The notes under the pieces: model-generated | Databases searched by the model: none | What the model saw: the letters and a program-made list of their open reading frames with translations, nothing else | What the model was told of the DNA's origin: nothing | Program-made: the position numbers and the translations under genes | In this document: positions 11,191 to 23,355 of the stretch, one piece after another | How positions within the stretch are numbered: position 1 is the stretch's first letter | Layout: the number at the start of each line of letters is the position of its first letter | Origin: Anthonomus grandis grandis | Lineage: Eukaryota > Arthropoda > Insecta > Coleoptera > Curculionidae | DNA: 64,000 bases | Reading direction: 5' to 3' | Assembly (NCBI RefSeq): GCF_022605725.1 | Contig: NC_065557.1 | Span: 24,617,256-24,681,255, forward strand

Positions 11191-11640
11191 TGTCAGATTT
11201 AAAGAATATGTAGCTCATGTGAAATATGGAAGAGTGGAAAAGTCAAGCGAGGTTGAATATGTCTTAAATACTGGTCACTTTGTAGGGATAGACAACTTAA
11301 AATTACCTAACCCAGTTAATAACAATAGAAAATTAGATGCATACGAAAGTTTAGAAATATTTAAAAATCAAAAAAATATTTTAACAGGGGTAAAGGACCA
11401 ATCCCTTATATTCAATTATATAGTTTAGTTAGTGTTTAAGATTTGTTTAGCCATGCTTCATTGCTTTTTCCGCTCTACTAGTTACACATTAGTATATAAG
11501 GAGATTTGTAAGTAGTTTTAGTTTAGTTTTAGTTTTAATCTTCTCCCGAAGATGCTAACATCGTTAGCGAAACACGTGTCGAGATTAAAAATAAAGAGTT
11601 TTGGTTAGTGGTAAAGCTATCTCGTAGTTTAATTATAATT
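11191..11640 (+). pseudogene. PLE1 3' fragment (GIY-YIG C-terminus + tail)
   Basis: Homologous to 2225-2560. Coding up to 11428 keeps the segment GHFVGIDNLKL and the lysine- and asparagine-rich end. The N-terminal half of the nuclease and all of the RT are absent. The 3' tail is more complete than in the first copy and includes a folded motif at 11533-11590. Downstream 'ttggttagtggtaaa' is shared with the relic at 52541-52690. Confidence 0.75.
11533..11590 (+). ncRNA. Hammerhead-like ribozyme motif (PLE1)
   Basis: Stem I can form between TTTTAATCT (11533-11541) and AGATTAAAA (11582-11590). The core reads CCGAAGA (11546-11552, canonical CUGANGA with U to C). One extra base follows, then a perfect 6-bp stem II, GCTAAC/GTTAGC (11554-11559, 11563-11568). 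GAAA follows at 11569-11572, and the palindrome ACACGTGT can act as stem III, alone or in a dimer. C11580 sits at the expected cleavage position. Hammerheads in Penelope-like elements are known; this copy is slightly degenerate. Confidence 0.55.
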
Positions 11641-13019
11641 TATAGCTCATAAAGAAACTCAATCAATGAAGTTCCTCATCTATACGCATATATCATATAC
11701 GGGCTCTATACAAAAAATGTTTTTTTCGAGACTGCCTCAAAAAATTTAAGCGACGATTTAATAAGAATACTAAAGCAATTCTAGCCTTTAACATTGTAAA
11801 AACTCAATCCTGTTATAGGTTTATTGTTCTTATTGTACATAAATGCTTTAAAGATATGTTTTACTGAAAATTAACCTATCTTTTCTGTTTTATAATAAAT
11901 GCTGGATCATGGCGCACAGCAACTCTGGAGCCCTGACCCCAATTTTATTTATCTAGCAGGAGCATAATAAGATTGTCATTGTCACGCGTCAAGTACTATT
12001 ATAAGGCTTGCTGTATGTAGCGGCAATTACGCTATGTCGCACTCTGCAGGAAATCTAACACTGAATTGTTCTGAATGTACCTTGCAGGCATGTTTCCCTC
12101 ATTAATTCTCTGTTTTCTTAGGCGATGTAAAATTTGCATGGTTAGTTTTATGGAAAAGTTTTTTTTTTATTTTGTGTCTAAATAAATTGCAAATTTGAAT
12201 AAAATTTATTGTGTGAAAACAATATTTTGAACAATTTTATAATTCTTTAAATAATTTGTTGATTGATAAATAATATACAGTTATTTAACAAAATATACCT
12301 TTGTATGGTATGAATGTTAAATTTTATCCCTATAAAAGTTGTCTCACAGTAATAATGTTATGCATAAAAAAACAATCTTTACTGAAAAAATCAAGAGTTT
12401 ATACTGAGTTGAATATTCACAATTTTAAACAAATTACATATTGGTTATACATTTTTATAAGTCAACGCATAAATAGAAAATTGAAAAGGTTGTGGATTGT
12501 ATTTAAAAATTGTAAGTAATTGCTAACGCAAGTAAAAAAATTGTAAAAACGAATATACCACACTACTCAAATGGAGACTTACCGAATAAGCCAGTTTTGG
12601 TCTTCTTAACGGGGATCCCCTTAGTTGGGTTAGTCCAGGCTCACCACCTCACACAATGGTTTTTAAGCCGACAATTGAGTAAATTGTTTTTAAAAATTGA
12701 CTTAGTACCAACACCAAAAATTTTACTTGTTTTCACCGTCATTGCTTTCGTATCAGTGCTTCGACCTTGCACATCGTGCCCAAAGAATAGGAGAAAAATG
12801 TGGTACATATTCCTCGAGAAATGAAGTAAATTTTAAAAAGAATGATGCATTAACATAGCCGGTTTCAAAACACCTATGTGTTTTTATAGTAAAAAAATTA
12901 AGAAAAAAGAATTAACCTATATAATGAAACAAAAGTAAAAAAAAATAATAATGTTAAATTTAAAAATATTGCTAATGTGACCAATATTAAAACTATGAAC
13001 TTCAATTAAATGGTAACAA
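11641..13019. other. Unassigned region
   Basis: GC-richer islands at 11910-12130 and 12570-12800 stand out from the AT-rich background but match no family I know. The short frames here carry no domain signal. Confidence 0.4.
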
Positions 13020-15475
13020 CTATTCAGGTTTTGGAAGAGGGCATAAATTTACTATTGGTCTGCGAAAAACGCTATCAGTGGTTCTTACAGCAGCCACCCG
13101 AATCTTCCCGTCGTCTCCAGGAAACACTTGAATAACTCGGCCCAGTGGCCATTGCAATAGTGAAATATTATCCTTCCTAATTAATATAAGATAATTTATT
13201 TGAACCTTGTCCTTTAAATCAGTCCATTTATGGCGCTGATGTAAAGTATTTATATACTTTAAAACGTATCGTTTCCAAAAAGCTCGCTGCATTTATGTAT
13301 CAATTGCCATCTGGAAAGTTTTGAAAGATTTTCGTTTGAAAAGTTAAGATCGGGAATTATAGAACTTAAGAGTTCAAGAGTCAGGAAATGGCCTGATGTA
13401 AGGCTATAGGGATAATATAATATAAGGGATAAGATCATTCGGATATAAACTTTGCGCACATAACGGTATATAGAATTTAGTATAGCCTCAATTAGACATA
13501 GTAAGGTAGTAAATTCTTCATAGGATATACGCTGTTCGCCAATAACTCGAACAAGATTAGATTTAACCATTTTCACCCTTGCTTCAGCCAATCCAAGAAA
13601 GAGGTTCATCCCAATACTTTTTGGATGCCCAAATGCCTTGCATTATATATTTTTCCCGTAACAAAATAGGACATAGGAATCCCAAAGGGTCAAAAATGCG
13701 CCCTATATCAGACAAAATAGCCCTTTTAGTTAAAGGGCTGTTTGACACAGCAATTTTGTGTTATAAGAAATACATCTGAGTATGGATACCACACAAGGCC
13801 TAAGACTTTAAGAAATTGTCGTTCTTCCTTATCAAAGGAAAGAGGGATTTGGCAATCAGATTTAGAAACATTTGAAAGTATTTCTGGCCTATTACTAACC
13901 CATTTTCTTAATTGAAACCCTCCTCAATTTAATAATTCAATTAAGTCTTTTTGCAGTGAAGCAGCTTGAATAGAAGAGCTTGAACCCACGACATCGTCAA
14001 TGTAGACCTGATTTAAAAGCACTTGGCTAGCCTCTGGAAAGTAGGCTTGTTCTATCAGACTCTTGAATTGTACCCTTGGTCAAATATGGACTACAACAAA
14101 GTCCTGTAACCGTTTTTAATGTATATTCTAGTAACGATTCATCTGGAGAAAATCTCCAAAGAATTTTTTGAAAATCTCGATGGGAAGGAGAAACTCCAAT
14201 TTGTTGAAACATTTGTTTAATATCGGCAATAAACACAATAGGATCTAATCTGAAAGTCAAAAGTAAGGAATTAATATTCTTCTGTAATGTTGGTCCAGGA
14301 AGTAAGGTATGATTTAAACTTATACCTTTAGGCCCTTTAGCTGAAACACCTCAAACTACTCTAAGTTTAGTGCTAACACTTCGGTTTCAGCACAAAGTAA
14401 TGGGGCAAAAAACAAATCGATTTAGGAGAAAAACGACTGCTTGAAGGAGCCACAGACGTGTCCCATATCACAATATTCCTTTATGGAATCCGAGTAAGCA
14501 GCGTACAGGGTAGGAAATTATATTAATCTTTTTTCCAACAGTAAAAACCGATGATACGCCTGAGGATATGTGTATCAGGTTTGGAATTTCGAAATGGAAG
14601 AGAAACGACAAACTGACCGGTTGGATCTCTTGTAGTTGTTTTTTTGAAAAGTAACTCGCACATTATATCGTCAGGTGAGGGTAAGGTTTTAAATTGAATT
14701 TTTTTAATTTACAATTTGTTCAACTTCGGAATGCAAATGTCAACATTCATATCTGATGATGTTGAAGTAAGAAAAAATTAAGTGACTGGGCATACTTATA
14801 TAATTAATTTTGCCTAATAAGACCCAACCAAAGACTGTTTCAATGGCCGTAGGTTCGCCGGTCTTGCCAACAACACGCCCTTTTAGAAGTGTGTGAGTAA
14901 ATAATTCTGCTCCTATTAAAAGATCGAACTGGACCCGAACGAACATAATTTTTGTCAGCCAAAGATAATCCTCCAAATGTACCCAATTAAAAATGAACTT
15001 TATGATTTAAATTCACAAAATGCAATACCTTTTCCAGAAAGGGATGACATGCCGTTTAACTCAGAAGTAGTTGTCGCCTTTGTGAGCTTAATGACCGTAA
15101 ACATTTTTCGCTAATAAAATTTCAGATTGGCTGCCAGAATCAATAAGAATACGTATTTGTTGAGTAGTACCAAGTCCATCACGGATTTGATCGATGTATG
15201 TATTGGCTGAAAAGCTGCTACATTCCTGGGAACGGGAACTGCACGGTTGATTTTCGGTAGTCAGAGGTCCGGAAATATTTACCGATGGATCTAGATTAAC
15301 TTCATTAGAAACTATGAACATATAAATTAATGAATAGTGACGATTGTTACATGAACGACATCTATAAGATGAAGGACAATTATTGGAATTGTGCGCGTGG
15401 TGTAAGCACCATAACTTATATATACTCGTTGCAAACGGTTCCATTACGTAATGCCTCACACATTCACCCATAGGG
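13020..15475 (-). pseudogene. BEL/Pao gag-pol polyprotein, heavily decayed
   Basis: Read from right to left on the minus strand. There is a CCHC-like knuckle region (15471-15330, CLHHAHNSNNCP) and an aspartic protease with active-site DSGSQS near 15140. A DUF1758 C-terminal part follows (14976-14740, DLLIGAELFTH, ETVFGWVLLGK). The RT has FIADIKQMF (14230 region) and YIDD near 13995-14005. Integrase pieces come next (13609-13259, ARVKMVKSNL, ILNS), then a DUF5641 C-terminus (13292-13020, WPLGRVIQVFPGDDGK). Domain order is that of BEL/Pao. Many stops and frameshifts separate the parts. The N-terminal side is replaced by a mariner-type fragment near 15425-15475. Confidence 0.85.
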
Positions 15476-15717
15476 AGTATGCTGACATGATATTCGTGTA
15501 TGGTTTCTGTAATGGTAGCGCATTACGTGCTTTTGATGAATACCGACGTGGTTTTCCAAATCGAAGAATTCATAATCGAAAAGTTTTTCAGACAGTTTTT
15601 GCAAATGCTCAGGAAACAAGAATGTTTCTAAGCGTAAGAATTAATTCTGAACGAGAGGCGGACTAAATGTAGAAAATTGAAGAAAATGTATATGGCTGAA
15701 GAGAACCCGAGTGTTTT
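15425..15717 (+). pseudogene. Mariner-type transposase N-terminal fragment
   Basis: An ATG at 15451 opens a 71-codon frame with HTFTHREYADMIFVYGFC, the DUF4817-like helix-turn-helix N-terminus of insect mariner/Tc1-type transposases. Homology with the longer copy at 39612-40352 begins at 'ctcgttgcaaacgg' and ends abruptly at about 15717. The DDE catalytic part is absent. Confidence 0.7.
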
Positions 15718-16770
15718 TTGTGTGGATTTTGTCACGTGGTGGACCGCACTCTAAGAGGGTGGTCTACCTGCGTAAAACGAAGTTAGATCCTGTGCCAAGA
15801 CAAAAAAGTTAGAAAGCTCAAATTTTGTGTAGGGATTGTTTATTGGATTATCTAGGCGGGATGCTATTTAAAATATTGAAAAAAAAAACAATGTTGAAAA
15901 TTTTTATTTTTTATTAAAGCAATGTAAAATTGACCATCCCGTTCCTTAAATCTAATAAAACATAACACACGAAATATATATGTTGTAAACATTTTTGTTT
16001 CTTTTAAAACCTAACCCAAAAAATAATAATAATTTTGGCTAAAAATTGGGTCTCCATAGGATATTTAAGCAGATCTGGCAACGCCGTTCTTGTTTCTTAG
16101 GACGCGCAATATTTGCCGGTCAGCTTTCATTGGGGGGCTAAGTAGCCTTGATTTTATTCTAAGTGATATTCGCAATTATTATTTTCCTTTATTTTATTAC
16201 ACAGAACACAAATATAGAGAAATGCGTGTTGCCTAATGAACAGACTATTATACTCAAAATTCTGTTGACAGCTTTATTGACGTTGTTGACAAAGACGGGG
16301 GCGGCCATCTTGGGTAGCGTGTGGCGGGAAATTTAAGCCTGATATTTAGATTTGAAGTAATTTGCAGAATTACAAAAGTTGATGCGTTAACTGACGAGTG
16401 ATGAGATATATTTAAATAGAATTTTATTTTATTTTAAAAAACAATATGCTTATCAGTTTAGAAATACCCACATTTAATTAAAATCGTTATTTCAAAATTT
16501 TGAAAAAAAATTAAAATATTGCATCTCAGACATCCCTCATCACTTCAATCAAGAATTAACACATCAACTAAAATATTATTTAATTTAAATTTGGTTCTCA
16601 AGACATTGCTTATTTAAGATATTTAGCTATAGATATGTCAGAAATAAAGTGCTTTGCACATACTTTATTTAGGTAGCGCCACCTATTGATTGGGCTTATT
16701 AATACAACGTATGCCGTGGCGATGGTCGCAGATGTGAATTGGGCTGAGCTTATGCTGAACAGCTGTGAGT
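15718..16770. other. Unassigned region with a 28-bp shared block
   Basis: The block 15725-15752 is identical to 40574-40601 (see findings). A second signal, CGGCCATCTTGGGT near 16309, matches the start of the inverted repeats of the 20092-22432 transposon and contains a YY1/Pho-like AAGATGGC on the other strand. Nothing coding was found. Confidence 0.5.
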
Positions 16771-17153
16771 ATGATACTAATACTCGAAAAGATAAACCCA
16801 CGCTCATGAGATGATCGTCAGTCGATGACAAATTTCCCCAGGAACAGCTTTTAATACATGAACAGAGTTTTAATATATATTACATTTTAATATGACGTTT
16901 CGTTTTTGCTTTAGATGTTCGATGGATTTAGGGTTAGGGCATGGTTTATTTGTTTTGTGTGTATTTGGTGTGACAAATATGGCAGAGTTTATTAAATTAT
17001 AATAATAAAAACTTTTTTATCATGGTGTACTGTGCAGTTGTGGGTTGTTCAAGCAACAACAACAAAAAAAGTAAGGTAGTTTCGGATTGCCGATTCTTTA
17101 GATTTCCAAAGGACAAACAAGTTTGCCGACAATGGATTACAAAACCATTTTAA
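16771..17153 (+). repeat. THAP-domain first-exon repeat, copy 1
   Basis: Homologous to 63605-64000. A frame from ATG 17022 to 17153 encodes the start of a THAP zinc finger: MVYCAVVGCSS, then FRFPKDK and CRQWI. C-x4-C and the FRFPKD and W positions fit the THAP consensus. The second zinc half-site (CxxH) is missing because the frame stops right after. About 250 bp of matching upstream DNA suggests a duplicated promoter-plus-exon unit. It is probably debris of a P-element-like transposon or a duplicated THAP gene. Confidence 0.6.
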
Positions 17154-20091
17154 TAACACGTCTACCCATAAGCAATTTAAAAAAATATAGATTATAGATA
17201 CTTAAGAAAGTAAAATTAATTAGTTGTATGTCATCAATGGCATCAGGCATTTTCTTTTGGCATTTACTGGTAACACTATTATTACCAACAACCGTGGGGT
17301 ACTCATATGTATACTTAGCGCACACAATTTTATGAAAGTTAATTGTCACAATAAGCTGTATATCAATCCTCTATTTTTGTTTTATTTTTTTTACAACATA
17401 ATAAAATATGTACATATTATATCACTGATATTTTTCTGCAGAGGCATTCGTCTAAAGTAAAAAAAAGTTAAATAAAAACCATAAATCCTTTTTTTTTTGG
17501 CTATAAAGTATTATTAATTTATTATTAATTAACAAGCCTTCAGACGTTTCATATTGTGTATATTTATTTTCAAATTAAAATACCTTAAATAATAAAAATC
17601 GTTTTTTAAACCTTATCCAAAACCAAAATAGGCATTTATATTATATAAGGCTTTACTATCCTTGCACGGATCCACGAATCCTACATACTATTAAGGAAAT
17701 ATTTTACATACTATTATAATAATCATAGCATATTTCATATAGCAAAATATAATAATACTTAATAAGTAATGTTAGATAAAAAAGGCTTTAAAATACTGCT
17801 TTTCCAACCGACAAACAGAGTTTTTGTCATCGAGTGACGTCATGCGCAAAGTCACACGAAATTGCATCGCCAAGTGGGTTTATCTTGCCAGTAATAGCTA
17901 TATTTGTGTTCTGTGAGTAATAGTATCATGAGCTGTGAGGGTTGTAATGACATAGTGGGTGTGTGTGGATTGAGTTCCTTGGTTGTTGTTGTTTTGATGC
18001 TCTGTGCTAAATAATAATTAAGGTATGTAATAAGTATAAATTAAGTTCATGTTAGATGTTTAATAAACTAGAAGTGTTTCTTAACACTGTGTTCTTTGTT
18101 TAACTCGCCATCCGTCCTAAAATTCCATCATATCCAATAAGATACTTACCAAAAATTATAAATTGGCACGATAGATATGGGACCAAATTTTAAATAAAAA
18201 AAAAAACAAAACTAAATTGTCTTTTAAATGTTTTATTTTAGAATGAATTAAAATAAATTAAACAAAGGATTTTAAAATGCATAAAAAAAGTTAGAATATA
18301 AATTAAATACTCCAAACTGTAAGTATGGTATTAATAAGACCTTTTATGTGAAAAATAGGATTTTTACAGGTATAAAGCATATTTTAACTGAAAATCCTAA
18401 TTTTTGGAATTTAAGAAAAATTACCTGCTTTTTCTTGTTTCCATAAGTGTATAACACATTATAAGAAATATGTAACAAACATACCTAAATAAAAAATTAA
18501 ACATATATATTTTTTAACCATCTATACAATTGTAACAAAATAATATATATCCACATATTATGGAAAATAAATAAATAAATATTATGGAAAACATAAACTC
18601 TTATAAAGACAGAAACTGAACCTATCTCTTGAAATAAATCTGGCTTCTCATTCTAAATAAGTTAATTAATAATGACTCGATATAACACAAATACATATGT
18701 GCAAGTTAATATGCATGTTTTTTCCATTTTATTTTTTTAGTATAAGCAAATAAAAACAAAATATGACTTTTGATTTTTGGTTAGTCACAATCGGGTAAAG
18801 ATGTCACAAGTCAGTGGGGTTGTCTCCAGTAAGTATAGAACATGAAACATAAGAAAACAGATTAAGACAGTGTATTGTGTATACAACATTCTTCTAAAAT
18901 AAAATACATAAGTTTTATCACATTTAGTTATAATTACAATTAAGATTCTAAATAATACTTTAAAGGATTTTATATTAGTCTATAATTTTACTTTAAGCTA
19001 ATAACATGATTTAAATTATGAGTCAGTAAATAAAATAGGACTCTAAAAAGCATAGCATTTACTATCAAAATGTCTCAGGTAATTTAGGTATTTTAAAAAA
19101 TAAGATATTACATACTAAAATCTTAGTATCATTAGCTAAAAAGTTAAAAAACAAAATTATTCTGATTGTGTATCATGAGTATTAAATTACGATATTCAAG
19201 ATTTTTGTTTTTTTGAAAACATTTTAGATTCTCGAAACTTTTTCTGTTTTCTAGAATGACCAACACTTAAAGATTGTTGTTGTAGTTTTCAAGTTCACTT
19301 TTGATTTCATCCTTTAAATATTTATAAACCAACCAAAACTTTTTCAATTAACTAAATGACCATGGTTATCCATAAATGTATATAACTTAAGGTGTATTAA
19401 GTCAATTAGAGAAATCAGTTTTTGAGAAGGATATATCAATCTGGATGTGTCATCATTTTCTTTAAATACAAATATGTGTTATGTTTCTACCCCATGTGAA
19501 TATCATTTCTACTCAAGAACCAGAAAAGTGTTTGGAGCAAACTCAATAATTGGTGATATTTTTAGTCGGACTTACATGACAGACAAGATTTTTGTAAGGA
19601 TGGATTCAATGGAAATTAAAAAAATCTATGATTTCTGTGACTGTCTGGGCAATTCCTAATATACAAACAAGTGAATAAAGAATATTTGCATGAATATCTT
19701 AATCTAGATAAAGACAAGGAAAAGGAGATACTTGATATTTTCCCAGTGAAGGTTCAATAATTAAAACTGAATTGTCCAAAATCGGATTAAATCTATAAAT
19801 ATATAATGGAAAATGATAATACAACAAGATACACCTAACCATTATTAGAAAACACTTAGGTATGTCATAATTAAAATTTACCTGTCTCCTGCTCTATGTA
19901 GTTGCACGATAATTCGATGTTGGCACGTTTGTAAAATAATTTATCAATCCAGGACTAAAAAAAACTACAAAAAGCTATAAATTTACTTAAAAACTTTAAA
20001 TTGGGAGATAATCATGAGGCTTCACTTGTTTTCCACCCAAAGAAAACTTTAAAAAAAAATCGTCAAATAGGACAGTTAAAATTTCATTAAC
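17154..20091. other. AT-rich region without a recognised gene
   Basis: Nothing coding can be supported. A 70-codon frame at 19447-19659 has no recognisable domain. At 17810-18130 a GC-richer stretch has a splice-donor-like AAG|GTATGT and could be a promoter with first exon or an LTR; neither is shown. Confidence 0.4.
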
Positions 20092-20515
20092 GTCACTATT
20101 GTCATATTTAATGTACGTCAAAAATTAGACAATCAGAATCAATCGGCTATCTTGGGTGGCAGACTATTCCGCCCGGCCACATTCAATCTTCAAACCGGTG
20201 TTTTATTATACTACGAGACGGAAATATTTGTCAGTGACATCACAAACGACCAACAAGCAACACAATTAGATTGGCTAAAAATAATGTTTAATTCCCACTA
20301 TACAAAATCTATTGACAGCTTGCAAAATGTCACTAACTCTAATGGTGTGCTAATGCCAAGTTTATTACTTGTCTTTTTCTCTCGCGGTAAATCTATAATC
20401 GCGGTAAATAGAGCAGCAATCCGATCAGCCTTTAATTTTAGCAGAATGGCAACGCCTAGCCAACATACCTGCATTTGTTGCTCTTTCATTCCATAGACGC
20501 GTTTGGGGGTTTATT
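20092..20515 (+). repeat. Left terminal inverted repeat
   Basis: It pairs with 21953-22432 on the opposite strand, at high identity by eye. It lacks an internal block of about 60-70 bp near 20338. Confidence 0.85.
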
Positions 20516-20580
20516 CTAATAAATATTTTGAGTAGTTTGTAATAAATAGGTATTTTAAGTAAAATATTTTTTTTTATAAA

Positions 20581-21873
20581 ATGGAAGACGAAGCTTCGTC
20601 AAGTTCTGGTCCGCCTGCTAAAAAAGCAAAAAGGAAATATTTGACTTCTGGCGAACATCAGTTAGTGAAGACTGTATATGAAAGTGTTTTTGCTAGAAAT
20701 CCAGATTTGTCTGTTGAGGATGCGGTAGAATTATGCGGGAATTTAACAAAATTAAGTTCCAGGACAGTTTTTAGATGTCTTAAAGCTAAAGAAGAAAAGC
20801 AAGTGGAGACAAGAGTCCAACAATAAAGAAAATTAAGACAGAACTTACTGCTGATAATTCTTTACTCAAAATATCTTTTGGTGTTTTAAAGCGAACATTG
20901 CATGAGTTGAATTTTCGATATTTAAAAAGGAACCGCAAAAGTTTTTTAATAGAAAAAAATGAAATCGTATTGTGGCAAAGAAAATATTTAAAATAAATTC
21001 GTAAACATCGGCGCGAAGGAAGAAAAATTTATTACACTGATGAAACATGGCTGAATGAAGGACACACCCGTGCAAAAGTATGGCAGGACTTAAATGTCAC
21101 AAATTCGCGGCAAGCCTTTTTGGATGGGCTTTCCACGGGTTTGAAAGCTCCTTCTGGCAAGGGCCGTCGCCTAATTATTACACATATAGGTAGTGATTCT
21201 GGATTTCTGGAAGGTAGTCTGAACGTTTTTGAATCGAAGAAAAGGGGTGACTACTACGAAGATATGAACGCAGAGGTTTTTGAAAAGTTGTTTTCGTCGG
21301 TATTGGTGCGAGTAGACCCCGGTTCAGTTATCGTCATAGATAATGCGCCTTATCATAGCCGGCGAGTGGAAAAAATACCAACGACTGCTTGGCGAAAAGG
21401 AGACATAAAAGACTCGTTAAAATCAAAAGGGGATATACGATTCGACGAAGATATGCTCAAGGTACAATTGCTCGATATTGTTCGTATCCACAAAAACCAG
21501 TACATTAAATATGTTGTTGGTGAAATGGCGCGAGAACGTGGTGTTACAATATTGCGTTTACCGCCGGACCATTGTGAACTAAACCCTATAGAACTTATAT
21601 GGGCACAAATAAAAGGTGAAGTTGCTAGTAAAAATAAAACGTTTAAATTGAATGACGTAAAAGTTTGATTAAACGAAGCTATTGGTGGCGTAACACCAAC
21701 TAACTGGCAAAAGTGCATCGGACATGTGATCAAGGAAGAACAAAAAATGTTGGATTTGGATATTCAAGTTGAAGTTGTAGTTGAACCACTTATTATAACT
21801 CCTGGTTCCGCAAACAGTGATAGTGATATTGACAATTCTTCTTTAAATTTATATGAAACCTCAGATAGCAAAT
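20581..21873 (+). pseudogene. DDE transposase, wide-spaced (DD83E by count)
   Basis: The N-terminus (20581-20826) is acidic, then Lys-rich, and probably holds a helix-turn-helix. A frameshift near 20815-20826, a stop near 20994 and another stop at 21666 break the frame. The remaining reading is continuous. The DDE_3-type catalytic motifs are YYTDETW (first Asp, ~21040), VIDNAPYHS (second Asp, ~21340) and CELNPIELIW (Glu, ~21592). I count 83 residues between the second Asp and the Glu, far more than the 34 of Tc1 elements. That is close to the DD82E ('Sailor') group as I recall it. The reading ends at 21873 with an acidic tail. Confidence 0.8.
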
Positions 21874-21952
21874 GACAAATTTAAAAAAATAATAGGTTGT
21901 GTCCAGTCAATAATAAATCATCTTGTCATATTTTGTTTAGTCAATTTTAAAA

Positions 21953-22432
21953 ACACCCCAAACACGTCTATGGAATGACAGAGCAACAAATGCAGGTATG
22001 TTGGCTAGGCGTTGCCATTCTGCTAAAATTAAAGGCTGGTTGGATTGCTGCTCTATTTACCGCGATTATAGATTTACCGCGAGAGAAAAAGACAAGTAAT
22101 AAACTTGGCACCGACGCGCCGCGCAAAGTTTTACTAAGTACAACGTTCGACCAGATCAGCGAGGTCACACCATTAGAGTAAGTGACATCTTGCAAGCTGT
22201 CAATAGATTTTGTATAGTGGGAATTATACATTATTTTTAGCCACTCTAATTGTGTTGCTTGTTGGTCGTTTGTGATGTCACTGACAAATAGTTGAAATAT
22301 TTCCGTCTCGTGGTATAATAAAACACCGGTTTGAAGATTGAATGTGGCGGGGCGGAATAGTCTGCCACCCAAGATGGCCGATTGATTCTGATTGTCTAAT
22401 TTTTGACGTACATCAAATATCACAATAGTGAC
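21953..22432 (-). repeat. Right terminal inverted repeat
   Basis: Mirror of 20092-20515. It carries the extra GC-rich internal block (around 22108-22175) that the left arm lost. Confidence 0.85.
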
Positions 22433-23355
22433 TCATATGTGTTCCAATTATTGGCCGATAAGTTATAAGAACCCAAGTGCTAAATTAAGCAAAATATCAG
22501 GGATATTTTATGCAAAATTACTTATACTAGAAACAAAATTTTTAATTTTTTAAAAAAGTTCTATTAATTACCTGAACTCGACCTAACTAGTAGGTATATT
22601 CATTTTTAAAAAATGCATACGCCGCCGCTGGAATCCACTCCTCTCGCCCCTAAAACGTCTTGGCGGCCCGAATGCTAACAATGAGTCACTGACAATTATT
22701 TCCTTCTCGTAGTTAGTGCATTGCACAGAAAACAGACCAAGGATAGAAGACAAACCTCTGAATAAAGTTCTGCGGAACAAAACGCCACAAAAACGGTGGA
22801 TGGGATCCGAACTAGCAAAGATACCTGTAAAAATGTATACCGGCCCCTTCATTAAATATGGAGAAATGAACATTAAAAATCTGTTGAAATAATAATAGAC
22901 AATATTAATTAATTTCCCTATAATATTTCAATCAATATTCAGGTAACCTGAAGAAATATTATTACATTTCTTTTAGAATACCAGTTTACCTCCGAACATC
23001 AATTGAAATATTATAGAAAAATTAATTTTTGTTTCCTATTATTATTTTAATCAACGATCTGAAAAAGACATTATCAAAAACATAAATAAAATTCAAATAT
23101 AGAACTAACAAAATATTTATTAAAACAAGTAAAAATCTTAAAATCAATAAGTACTACATAATAATATGCATTTACACGGTATTATATATTAAATTTAAAA
23201 ATATGGAGGTGAATTTTCGACTTATCATTTCTTGGCGACCTTTTGTAAGTATTGTCTATTTTGCATTATGTCTATGCCAAATACATAACATACTACCAAC
23301 TAACATACATGCAGAAAAAAATTGTTGTCTCTGATACATGTACGTTTCTGTGATT
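22433..23355. other. Unassigned region
   Basis: A GC-richer island at 22610-22860 is unlike its surroundings but carries no recognised domain on either strand. The rest is AT-rich. Confidence 0.4.

Larger units (their letters stand above)
20092..22432. mobile_element. DNA transposon with long inverted repeats (IS630/Tc1/mariner superfamily)
   Basis: The left inverted repeat (20092 to about 20515) and right inverted repeat (about 21953 to 22432) begin with GTCACTATTG at both outer ends. They match along their length, apart from about 60-70 bp around 22108-22175 present only in the right arm. They enclose one transposase gene. Both arms carry a YY1/Pho-like AAGATGGC motif near the outer end. 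Flanking bases do not show a clear TA target duplication. Confidence 0.85.

Noticed and set aside
12560..12680. GC-richer piece with ACTTACC, considered as a U1 snRNA relic
   Set aside because: Apart from those few bases it does not follow the U1 sequence or fold.
16925..16940. TTTAGGGTTAGGGC (again near 63778), resembling telomere repeats
   Set aside because: Only one and a half units, inside the THAP exon repeat and at both of its copies, so it is part of that repeat.
20152..20496. 114-codon frame and its mirror at 21968-22423
   Set aside because: Both lie in the inverted repeats and are open on both strands in part; no domain, so treated as non-coding repeat.
21353..21733. 126-codon minus-strand frame
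   Set aside because: Shadow of the DDE transposase.
22583..22873. 96-codon minus-strand frame
   Set aside because: Composition and content look random; lies between a transposon and the THAP gene with no promoter or motif.
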